A DNA stretch of 64,000 nucleotides from Magicicada septendecula (Eukaryota; Arthropoda; Insecta; Hemiptera; Cicadidae): assembly GCA_034769895.1 (NCBI GenBank), contig CM068367.1, positions 352,935,961 to 352,999,960 on the forward strand. The letters run 5' to 3'. This document shows, piece by piece, positions 25,841 to 37,072 of the stretch (position 1 is the stretch's first letter; each line of letters begins with the position of its first letter). The position numbers and the translations under genes are program-made. The notes beneath the pieces were generated by a model that did no database searches, was not told the origin of the DNA, and worked only from the letters and a program-made list of their open reading frames with translations.

Positions 25841-27662
25841 ACGGTCGGGCCGGAGTTTCAGCGCCTCGGTCGGCATGTCGACGGCTTTTCCGGGCTTCGG
25901 AGAACATTCCGTACCCCGGGGAGGTCTCTGCCAAGGTCCTAGCGCGGGAGTTCGACCGGCCTGGAAGCCGGAAAAAGCAGTCGATGGCCCAGCATGAGTA
26001 GAAGCCTCCCGCATAGAGGATAGCGCGGGAGTCGTCCGACGGGCCTTCCCCGGAGTCCGACCACGGAACCCGGGGAGTCTTAGAACGCATCTCGCGAAAA
26101 ACGGCCGGGCCATAGTCCCAGCTCCTCCCCCAGCATGTCAACGGGTTTCACGGGCTTCGGAGAACCTTCCGTCCCCCAGGGAGGTCTCTGACAAAGTCCT
26201 AGCGCGGGAGTTCAACCGGCCTGGATACCGGAAAAAGCATGAGGTGTCCAGGCATAGGTAGAAGCCTCCCGCGTAGGGAATAGCGCGGGAGTCGTCCGAC
26301 GGGCCTTTTTCGGAGTCCGTCCATGGAACCCGGGGAGTCTTAGTTCGGATCTCGCAAAAAACGGGCGGGTCTGAGTCCCAGCTCCTCCCCCAGCATGTCG
26401 ACGGCATTCCCGGGCTTCGGAGAACCTTCCGTACTCCGGAGAGGTCTCTGACAAGGTCCTAGCGCGGGAGTTAGACCGGCCTGGATGCCGGCAAAAGCAG
26501 GCGATGGCTAAGCATAGGTAGAAGCCTCCCGCATGGAGGATAGCGCGGGAGTCGTCCGACGGACCTTCCCCGGAGTCCGTCCACGGAACCCGGGGAGTCT
26601 TAAAACGCATCTCGCGAAAAACGGCCGGGCCATAGTCCCAGCTCCTCCCCCAGCATGTCGACGGGTTTCACGGGCTTCGGAGAACCTTCCGTACACCAGG
26701 GAGGTCTCTGACAAAGTCCTAGCGCGGGAGTTCAACCGGCCTGGATACCGGAAAAAACATGAGGTGTCCAGGCATAGGTAGAAGCCTCCCGCGTAGGGAA
26801 TAGCTCGGGAGTCGTCCGACGGGCCTTTTTCGGAGTCCGTCCATGGAACCCGTGGAGTCTTAGTTCGGATCTCGCAAAAAACGGGCGGGTCAGAGTCCCA
26901 GCTCCTCCCCCAGCATGTCGACGGCATTCACGGGCTTCGGAAAACCTTCCGTACACCGGGGAGGTCTCTGACAAGGTCCTAGCGCGGGAGTTCGATCGGC
27001 CTGGATGCCGGCAAAAGCAGGCGATGGCTAAGCATAGGTAGAAGCCTCCCGCATTGAGAATAGCGCGGGTGTCGTCCGACGGGCCTTCCCCGGAGTCCGT
27101 CCAGGGAACCCGGGGAGTCTTAGGTTGGATCTTGCGAAAAACGGCCGGACCATAGTTCCAGCTCCTCCCCCAGCAAGTCGACGACTTTCCCGTGCTTCGG
27201 AGAACCTTCCGTACCCCGGGGAGGTCTCTGACAAGGTCCTAGCGCGTGAGATCGACCGGCCTGGATGCCGGAAAAAGCAGGTGGTGTGCTGGCATAGGTA
27301 GAAGCCACCCGCGTAGGGAATAGCGCAGGAGTTGTCCGACAGGCCTTCCCCGGAGTCCGTCCACGGAACCCGGGGAGTCTTAGGACGCATCTCGCGAATA
27401 ACGGCCGGGCCATAGTCCCAGCTCTTCCCCCAGCATGTCGACGGCTTTACAGGCCTTCGGAGAACCTTCTGTACCCCAGTGAGGTCTCTGACAAAGTCCA
27501 AGCGCGGGAGTTCAACCGGCCTGAATGCCGGAAAAAGCAGGCGATGGCTAAGCATAGGTGGATGCCTCCCGCATAGAGAATAGCGCGGGAGTCGTCTGAC
27601 GGGCCTTCCCCAGAGTCCGTCCACGGAACCCGGAGTCTTATGTCGGATCTCGCGATAAACGG
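25841..27662. repeat. 260-bp satellite, block 4 (7 monomers)
   Basis: Seven monomers, order F B A B A E G, near-identical to block 3 at an offset of about 5359 bp. Differences are single bases, for example in the second monomer around 26041-26061. No gene. Confidence 0.9.
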
Positions 27663-30600
27663 TGTAACGTGACAGATGTATGCATAATATTGAATGGCAA
27701 TTGATCATTAGAATAATGAAGTTATAATGTTTAAATTTGGAAGAAAGCATTAAGTTTAATATAAATAGATTAATTCATAGCAACTGTGGAAAGAAATCAT
27801 TATTATAAAGAAAATACAAGTTCAAATAAAAGGAGTTACTAGTGATGAGTCATCCAAGACCAGTCTCATAACCAAAGGTTTTCAAGGTATAACCCAAGAA
27901 GGTAAAAAAGTAAATAACAAAGCAGTACTGAATATGATCAAACCCACAACGAGGAAGAATAAATAGAATAGAAACCCTAAAATAAGCCAAGATCAAACAA
28001 CACAGGTGGTGTATTTTTAAAATAAAGAAGAAGATGGAGAAGATCCCAAGAAACCTGATGGCACAAGAAGAAAATAGAGAAGATACCAGTCCCAGAAGGC
28101 AGGAGAAAAGAAGACTGATGAAAGAAGAAGAAGGCAGCATCCTGAAGAAGATGTCATGCTCTTATAAAAGACACCCAAATCCCTATATCCCCAAAATAAA
28201 TATTTAAAAATAAAAGTATAACGAAATGAAAACCACATGTATATAAATTTAAGAGAGAGAAGTGTATAAAGTAAAAGTTGCCTGTGAACTAAGATGAAAC
28301 AATAATATAGTACCCATGGAACAAATCTCCATTGAAAAAACGCTAACCAATTTATTATGTTAATAAGACTATACGACCATTTAGCATTAACATAATATAT
28401 AAGTGCAAAGTGAACCAGTGATAGTTTTGGGTATTATAAAAAATGAACCTTGTGTTTCATTCTTGGCAATCACAAACATTGAGTGCAATGAAATATGCAA
28501 TTTTCAATGACTTGAAATGTGTACTGTGACAATATGTTGTTTATAAGACATAAATCTGTTTAAAATAACATTTTGTTTTATATGCAAAAAGAAAAACAGA
28601 TTTCATAATACTTTTCGAACAATTCATACTATTTATTTATTAATGACAGGGTACAATTCCCCAAAGACAATGTGTAAAAGACGGTATAAAAACTGTAGAA
28701 TCCTACTTATAATAATAGTTAGAAATAAGAATATAAATATAAGGTTTTTATGTATATAGTATAAGAATGTTTAAAAATGTTTTAGATATAAGGCCATTTG
28801 TTTGGGTCTGATACAACTAACATCAGAACTATAAACATAGTTACTACTTGTAAATAGTAGAGAGTAATTAAGATGTTAGTTAGTAAAAAACCTTTTTGTA
28901 AACCATATTTCCATGTTAGAAATAAGGATTTTGTTGTAAAATGTCTGACTTGAAGACAACCATTTATTTAAAAAAAAAAATATTCTTTATTTGTTTAACT
29001 ATTATTTGTATTGTAACCAATACTAATTGTTATTGTGTAATTTGAAAACATGTTTAATTTATAATACTATATGTAAAAGTCAGAGAGGGTATCACACATC
29101 ATATATTGTTTGTAAAATATTTTGTAAGAAAAATTGTTAAGAAATCATAGGCCAAAAGAATGGAAACCAAACTTCATCAAAACAGAGAAATTGCTCATTT
29201 AAATGCAAATAAACAAAAGGGGTTTAGACAAAATAAACTTGAGATCAAGCCATATAATTGCACATACCATTTAGAAAGATTTTAATAAATTATATTCAGA
29301 ATTATAAATAAAAATGAAAATGACTAAACTCAGAAATTTAGACATGGGAGTCATATATTCCAGAATAATGTTTCAGAATACAACTAATTCAATTAATTAC
29401 CAGAAAATCAGGGAATATAAACCTTTTAATACAATATAGGATTATTAATATTAAATATAACGGATAAAATGGATGAATTTTATATAATGACAGGAAGTAA
29501 ATTTTGATGTTTTGACTTTTCAGAGAATAACAAAAATGAAAGTAAAATTACTAATTTTGGAAAGAAAACACTATAAAACGGCATTATTTAATCTGAAAAT
29601 AAGCTGAATGAACTGAAAGATTAATTTAAATAACATCTAGTGAATAAAATTGACAAACAACCAAAGTTTAGGCAATTATATAGTGAAATATTAAAGTGTG
29701 CACAGGATGTGAAAATATATTTGAACAATGTTAAGGATAATATTATATGGGCTAAGAGTTTAATTGAAACTGAAGGAAACAGTTAGTTGATTATTGGTAT
29801 TCGAACGGTTAACATGACAAGAGTTTTGTGACGATCTAACCTATCTTACAACGGTAAAGTTAAGCGGTGAATAGTACGTTACTGTGAAATCGAGAGTGAC
29901 TTATAAAATCCTTCCAGAACATATACATTGTGACAAAAACAATCAAGAAACACTTATTAACAATAAACAATACATATCTACTCCGAAAAACACCACAAAA
30001 CACCAGAAAACTATATAACACATTAACCAAGTATTAGTGTCGGTATCGGGAAAAGTGATTGAACTTATAATTACACGGATATACTAAATACAACCCAGAA
30101 ACATTACACCAGTCACTACACAACATTTAACAAGAGATTTGCAGACACCAGAACAGGAATACTGCCAGAAAATACATTATTTGGAACGCAGCAGGAACGA
30201 GCGACATTTTGATCAACTTGACGGCAGCCATCTTTCTTTGACAATTCCAATGCCTCTCCGTGAACATATCAGCTGTTGGTGAAAACAATTATATTATTTT
30301 CAAATTATTATTCAATGTCTGTATTTAGTAATAATTATTAATTTGTTGTAACGTTATACTTTTTAAACATTAGCCCGATTTCTCTGACTTTCATAATAAT
30401 TGGCTGTTTAAAGAACCTTGTATGATTTTTATATAATATAATTTGTAACTTTCTCGATATCATGAGAATCGATATTATAATCGATAAGAGTCAATATTGC
30501 TATTAATTAATAAAACATTAATATTCTTCAACACTAAATAGTTCTTTATTACATAAGTATTACTAATTATCACTAATATAATTCTAATTAATAATCTATC

Positions 30601-31200
30601 AGGACTTTACCACCTATAAGTGAAGATAACCTAAAAAATAAAAAGGTAAACAAGTATCGATTGGTTTGAAGACAATCTTATGAGTGGTGATAGTTTATTT
30701 AAAATATACCAAAACTTTAATAAAAATTTTCAGAAGAGCATTACACTTTTTAAAACTTCACAGCCCTATATTAATTAATTGATTATAATTAATTAATTAA
30801 TAAAATTAAAAATTTTTTTAAATTATTTTTTTTTTTATAAACATAATTTTTTTTAAATTTTCTTCAAAACAATAATTTTTGTTTTGAAACTTTCGGTGAA
30901 GCTGAACATATATTTCTTCATCAACATTACGCTACTCGACCGGTCTTGTTACCATTGAGACTCGACCAGCTGGGAAACTTAAGGAAGTGTTTCAGGCCAG
31001 TAAGACGTCGAGAGCCACACCAATTACACACCAATTAAACACACCAATTCAAGAACATACAGACTCAATCTAAATCAATTATAATATTTTATTACAAATT
31101 GGCTAGCCCAAACAGTGGGGCTTGATTACATCGGAGTCTCATACTTCACAATCTCTTATCATCAATAACAATCACAAGAATATTTACTTAATTTATTACA
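27663..31200 (+). mobile_element. LTR-like AT-rich insert, copy 5 (mosaic)
   Basis: Complete copy, 3538 bp, with ACGG at 27659-27662 and 31201-31204. Its left part carries copy-1 variants (CTATAAACATAG, ACCTTTTTGTAAAC with five T, ATGTCTGACTTG). Its right part carries the copy-3/4 variants (TTTCATAATAATTGG, ACCACCTATAAG). It also has private changes such as CATGAGAATCG near 30471. The primer-site-like motif is at 31100-31121. Non-coding. Confidence 0.85.
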
Positions 31201-34200
31201 ACGGTCGGGCCGGAGTTCCAGCGCCTCGTTCGGCATGTCGACGGCTTTTCCGGGCTTCGGAGAACATTCCGTACCCCGGGGAGGTCTCTGACAAGGTCCT
31301 AGCGCGGGAGTTCGACCGGCCTGGAAGCCGGAAAAAGCAGTCGATGGCCCAGCATGAGTAGAAGCCTCCCGCATAGAGGATAGCGCGGGAGTCGTCCGAC
31401 GGGCCTTCCCCGGAGTCCGTCCACGGAACCCGGGGAGTCTTAGAACGCATCTCGCGAAAAACGGCCGGGCCATAGTCCCAGCTCCTCCCCCAGCATGTCG
31501 ACGGGTTTCACGGGCTTCGGAGAACCTTCCGTCCCCCAGGGAGGTCTCTGACAAAGTCCTAGCGCGGGAGTTCAACCGGCCTGGATACCGGAAAAAGCAT
31601 GAGGTGCCCAGGCATAGGTAGAAGCCTCCCGCGTAGGGAATAGCGCGTGAGTCGTCCGACGGGCCTTTTTCGGAGTCCGTCCATGGAACCCGGGGAGTCT
31701 TAGTTCGGATCCCGCAAAAAACGGGCGGGTCTGAGTCCCAGCTCCTCCCCCAGCATGTCGACGGCATTCCCGGGCTTCGGAGAACCTTCCGTACTCCGGA
31801 GAGGTCTCTGACAAGGTCCTAGCGCGGGAGTTCGACCGGCCTGGATGCCGGCAAAAGCAGGCGATGGCTAAGCATAGGTAGAAGCCTCCCGCATAGAGGA
31901 TAGCGCGGGAGTCGTCCGACGGGCCTTCCCCGGAGTCCGTCCACGGAACCCGGGGGGTCATAGAACGCATCTCGCGAAAAACGGCCGGGCCATAGTCCCA
32001 GCTCCTCCCCCAGCATATCGACGGCTTTCACGGGCTTCGGAGAACCTTCCGTACCCCAGGGAGGTATATGACAAAGTCCTAGCGCGGGAGTTCAACCGGC
32101 CTGGATACCGGAAAAAGCATGAGGTGTCCAGGCATAGGTAGAAGCCTCCCGCGTAGGGAATAGCGCGGGAGTCGTCCGACGGGCCTTTTTCGGAGTCCGT
32201 CCATGGAACCCGGGGAGTCTTAGTTCGGATCTCGCAAAAAACGGGCGGGTCAGAGTCCCAACTCCTCCCCCAGCATGTCGACGGCATTCCCGGACTTCGG
32301 AGAAACTTCCGTACCCCGGGGAGGTCTCTGACAAGGTCCTAGCGCGGGAATTCGACCGGCCTGGATGCCGGCAAAAGCAGGCGATGGCTAAGCATAGGTA
32401 GAAGCCTCCCGCATTGAGAATAAAGCGGGAGTCGTCCGACGGGCCTTCCCCGGAGTCCGTCCACGGAACCCGGGGAGTCTTAGATCGGAACTCGCAAAAA
32501 CGGCCGGGTCAGAGTCCCAGCTCCTCCTCCAGCATGTCGACGGCATTCCCGGCTTCGGAGAACCTTCCGTACCTCGGGGAGGTCTCTGAAAAATCCTAGC
32601 GCGTGAGTTCGACCGGGCTGGATGCCGGAAAAAGCAGGCGGTGTCCTAGCATAAGTAGAAGCCCCCCCGTAGGGAATAGCGCGGGAGTCGTCCGACAGGC
32701 CTTCCCCGGAGTCCGTCCACGGAACCCGGGGAGTCGTAGGACGAATCTTCCGAAAAACGGCCGATCCATAGTCTAAGCTCTTCCCCCAGCATGTCGACGG
32801 CTTTCCCGTGCTTCGGAGAACCTTCCGTACCCCAGGGAGGTCTCTGACAAAGTCCGAGTGCGGGAGTTCAACCGGCCTGGAAACCGGAAAAAGCTGGCGA
32901 CGGCTAAGCATAGGTAGAAGCCTCCCGCATTGAGAATAACGCGGGAGTCGTCCGACGGGCCTTCCCCGGAGTCCGTCCACGGAACCCGGGGAGTCTTAGA
33001 TCGGATCTCGCGAAAAACGGCCGGGTCAGAATCCCAGCTCCTCCCGCAGCATGTCGACGACTTTCCCTGGCTCCGGAGAACCTTCCGTACCCCGGGGAGG
33101 TCTCTGACAAAGTCCTAGCGCGTGAGATCGACCGGTCTGGATGCCGGAAAAAGCAGGCGGTTTCCTGGCATAGGTAGAAGCCTCCCCGTAGGGAATAGCG
33201 CGGGAGCCGTCCGACAGGCCTTCCCCGGAGTCCGTCCACGGAACCCGGGGAGTCTTAGGACGAATCTTCCGAAAACGGCCGATCCATAGTCTAAGCTCTT
33301 CCCCTAGCATGTCGACGGCTTTCCCGGGCTTCGGAGAACCTTCCGTTCCCCAGGGAGGTCTCTGACAAAGTCCTAGCGTGGGAGTTCTACCGGCCTGGAT
33401 GCCAGAAAAAGCAGGCGGTGTCCCGGCATACTGGGGGAAGCCTCCAGCGTAGGGAATAGCGCGGGAGTCGTCCGACGGGCCTTCTCCGGAGTCCGTCCAT
33501 GGAACCCGGAGGGTCTTATGTCGGATCTCGCGATAAACGGTCGGGCCGGAAATCCAGCGCCTCGCTCGGCATGTCGACGGCTTTTCCGGGCTTCGGAGAG
33601 CATTCCGTACCCCGGGGAGGTCTCTGACAAGGTCCTAGCGCGGGAGTTCGACCGGCCTGGAAGCCGGAAAAAGCTGGCGACGGCTAAGCATAGGTAGAAG
33701 CCTCCCGCATTGAGAATAACGCGGGAGTCGTCCGACGGGCCTTCCCCGGAGTCCGTCCACGGAACCCGGGGAGTTTTAGATCGGAACTCGCAAAAAACGG
33801 CCGGGTCAGAGTCCCAGCTCCTCCTCCAGCATGTCGACGGCATTCCCGGCTTCGGAGAACCTTCCGTACCTCGGGGAGGTCTCTGAAAAAAGTCCTACCG
33901 CGGGAGTTCGACCGGGCTGGATGCCGGAAAAAGCAGGCGGTGTCCTGGCATAAGTAGAAGCCTCCCCGTAGGGAATAGCGCGGGAGTCGTCCGACAGGCC
34001 TTCCCCGGAATCCGTGCACGGAACCCGGGGAGTCTTAGGACGAATCTTCCGAAAAACGGCCGATCCATAGTCTAAGCTCTTCCCCCAGCATGCCGACGGC
34101 TTTCCCGGGCTTCGGAGAACCTTCCGTACCCCAGGGAGGTCTCTGACAAAGTCCGAGTGCGGGAGTTCAACCGGCCTGGAAACCGGAAAAAGCTGGCGAC

Positions 34201-36008
34201 GGCTAAGCATAGGTAGAAGCCTCCCGCATTGAGAATAGCGCGGGAGTCGTCCGACGGGCCTTCCCCGGAGTCCGTCCACGGAACCCGGGGAGTCTTAGGT
34301 TGGATCTTGCGAAAAACGGCCGGACCATAGTTTCAGCTCCTCCCCCAGCAAGTCGACGACTTTCCCGTGTTTCGGAGAATTTTCCGTACCCCGGGGAGGT
34401 CTCTGACAAGGTCCTAGCGCGTGAGTTCGACCGGCCTGGATGCCGGAAAAAGCAGGTGGTGTGCTGGCATAGGTAGAAGCCAAACGCGTAGGGAATAGCG
34501 CAGGAGTTGTCCGACAGGCCTTCCCCGGAGTCCGTCCACGGAACCCGGGGAGTCTTATTACGCATCTCGCGAATAACGGCCGGGCCATAGTCCCAGCTCT
34601 TCCCCCAGCATGTCGACGGCTTTCCCGGCCTTTGGAGAACCTTATGTACCCCAGGGAGGTCTCTGACAAAGTCCAAGCGCGGGAGTTCAACCGGCCTGGA
34701 TGCCGGAAAAAGCAGGCGATGGCTAAGCATAGGTGGATGCCTCCCGCATAGAGAATAGCGCGGGAGTCGTCCGACGGGCCTTCCCCAGAGTCCGTCCACG
34801 GAACCCGGAGAGTCTTATGTCGGAGCTCGTGATAAACGTGCGGGGCGGAGTTCCAGCGCCTCGCTCGGCATGTAGACGGCTTTTCCGGGCTTCGGAGAAC
34901 ATTCCGTACCCCGGGGAGGTCTCTGACAAGGTCCTAGCGCGGGAGTTCGACCGGCCTGGAAGCCGGAAAAAGCAGTCGATGGCCCAGCATGAGTAGAAGC
35001 CTCCCGCATAGAGGATAGCGCGGTAGTCGTCCGACGGGCCTTCCCCGGAGTCCGTCCACGGAACCCGGGGAGTCTTAGAACGCATCTCGCGAAAAACGGC
35101 CGGGCCATAGTCCCAGCTCCTCCCCCAGCATATCGACGGGTTTCACGGGCTTCGGAGAACCTTCCGTACCCCAGGGAGGTCTCTGACAAAGTTCTAGCGC
35201 GGGAGTTCAACCGGCCTGGATACCGGAAAAAGCATGAGGTGTCCAGGAATAGGTAGAAGCCTCCCGCGTAGGGAATAGCGCGGGAGTCGTCCGACGGGCC
35301 TTTTTCGGAGTCCGTCCATGGAACCCGGGGAGTCTTAGTTCGGATCTCGCAAAATACGGGCGGGTCAGAGTCCCAGCTCCTCCCCCAGCATGTCGACGGC
35401 ATTCCCGGGCTTCGGAAAACCTTCCGTACACCGGGGAGGTCTCTGACAAGGTCCTAGCGCGGGAGTTCGACCGGCCTGGATGCCGGCAAAAGCAGGCGAT
35501 GGCTAAGCATAGGTAGAAGCCTCCCGCATAGAGAATAGCGCGGGTGTCGTCCGACGGGCCTTCCCCGGAGTCCGTCCAGGGAACCCGGGAAGTCTTAGGT
35601 TGGATCTTGCGAAAAACGCCCGGACCATAGTTCCAGCTCCTCCCCCAGCAAGTCGACGACTTTCCCGTGCTTCGGAGAACCTTTCGTACCCCGGGGAGGT
35701 CTCTGACAAAGTCCTAGCGCGAGATCGACCGGCCTGGATGCCGGAAAAAGCTGGTGGTGTGCTGGCATAGGTAGAAGCCACCCGCGTAGGGATTAGCGCA
35801 GGAGTTGTCCGACAGGCCGTCCCCGGAGTCCGGCCACGGAACCCGAGGCGTCTTAGATCGGATCTCGCGAAAAACGGTCTGGCCAGAGTCCCAGCTCCTC
35901 CCCCAGCATGTCGACGGCTTTCCCGGGCTTCGGAGAACTTTCCGTACCCCGGGGAGGTCTTTGAGAAAGTCCTAGCGCGGGAGTTCGACCGGTCTGGATG
36001 CCAGAAAA
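31201..36008. repeat. 260-bp satellite, block 5 (about 18.5 monomers, end of array)
   Basis: Last block. My type order is F B A B A C D H D F C D E G F B A E H, where H is a type not seen in blocks 1-4 (landmarks near 33008 and 35865). Monomers near the right end are somewhat more diverged, as expected at the edge of a tandem array. Homology stops inside a monomer at about 36008, after the GGTCTGGATGCCAGAAAA landmark. No gene. Confidence 0.88.
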
Positions 36009-36450
36009 TGTTATTTAAGTTAACACTTCTGTCGGCAGTCCCACGACTGCCCGATTTTTTTTTTTTTTTGTTTAGTTACTTTTTACATAGTTCAATTACC
36101 TGCAAATTAGGTTTTATACCTCCTACAGATTCCACCACTTTCAGTTAGTTTTTATGAATAGTTTTATGTTCAGTCTTTCTCTTAGAATAGTAAATCTTTC
36201 TGCTTTTATATTCAGATAATATAGAATTTTACAGAAATTCGACCAAAAAGTTACCTTGGAAAGAGGCAAAAACTTGGCTCAAAAAGCTTAAAAAACTACC
36301 ATTTTTGCACTTTAATTTTAAAAATTTTCCGGGGGAGGAACGCCGGACCCCCGCTACACTGGTGGGTATCCCAGACCCCCCGGTATTGGTATTTGGGGCG
36401 CAGCTTTGTCAAAATTGCCAAGGGCGCAGGAGTAGCTTGTTACGGCCCTG
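36009..36450. mobile_element. end of a second hAT element (hAT-2), other end not seen
   Basis: The right terminus reads, on the minus strand, CAGGGCCGTAACAAG, a typical hAT terminal repeat, followed inward by the GC-rich CGCCC/GGGGGG stretches common at hAT ends (36330-36450). The 8 bases outside it, CATTGTCC (36451-36458), are the presumed target duplication. Element and target abut exactly where the mariner reading frame is interrupted. At the left the sequence meets the satellite array at 36008; a GGCAGTC/GACTGCC hairpin (36034-36051) and a T tract (36055-36069) lie there. No transposase fragment is recognisable. Whether the array lies inside this element cannot be told from this window. 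Confidence 0.6.
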
Positions 36451-36904
36451 CATTGTCCTCAAGCAAAAGCACACCTTTTGAAAGTTTTCCTCGCCTTTTT
36501 GTTTTGATTTTGGGTTTCAGATCTCGCAGTAGCTCACAGTAGCTGCCACTGTTCACTGTTTGACCTTTAGGAGTGTAATGAATTAGAAGTGGACCTTTCA
36601 TATCTCAAAACACTGTCATCATCAACTTTCCTGCAGAAACTTGTCTTTTGAACTTTTTTACTGTAGGCGAGGATGGATGTTTCCACACCATACTCTGCCG
36701 CTTACTCTGTGGTTCGAAGTGATGGACCCACGTCTCATCAACGGTTACTATGCGACTGAGAAACTCTTCTCCTTCCTCTTCTAAACGCCTTAAATGTGAT
36801 TTCGAAATTTCCAAATGTTTCTGTTTGTGCTGGTCTGTCAGTCGATGTGGTACCCAACGAGCACACACTTTGCAATAATTAAGTGATTTGTGGATGATTG
36901 CAAC
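36451..36904 (-). pseudogene. mariner transposase, C-terminal part (broken)
   Basis: This fragment continues the mariner transposase begun at 45363. It encodes the central region, including the first catalytic Asp in VTVDETWVHHFEP and the KRQSMVWKHPSSP stretch typical of Tc1/mariner enzymes, then AGKLMMTVF followed by an in-frame TGA at 36605-36607 where the family normally has Trp. Reading through, coding similarity continues to LLLEDNA, the second catalytic Asp motif, where hAT-2 cuts it at 36450. The third catalytic residue and the 3' terminal repeat are missing. The upstream break at 36904 is the hAT-1 insertion. A dead copy. Confidence 0.85.
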
Positions 36905-37072
36905 CAGGGGCGGATCCAGAAATTTGCTCAGGGGGGCACATTCTGGCAGTTTTGGGCCCCTCCTCTCCAGGGGGGAGGTGTTGTTAGAAAAAAATCTTAT
37001 TATCAAAGTGTCTGTTGAATCAAACGATATAAAAATTAATATAAATAAATAAATAATTAAATATATTAATAT

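Noticed and set aside
3226..35838. Many overlapping minus-strand frames of 60-283 codons rich in Arg, Pro and Gly in the GC-rich blocks
   Set aside because: They are translations of the 260-bp satellite in several registers. The period is not a multiple of three, frames jump between registers from monomer to monomer, and no start, end or domain is consistent.
3161..36008. Reading the GC-rich blocks as internal regions of tandem LTR retrotransposons
   Set aside because: The ACGG duplications and the empty F monomers show that the satellite is the target, not the interior of the element.
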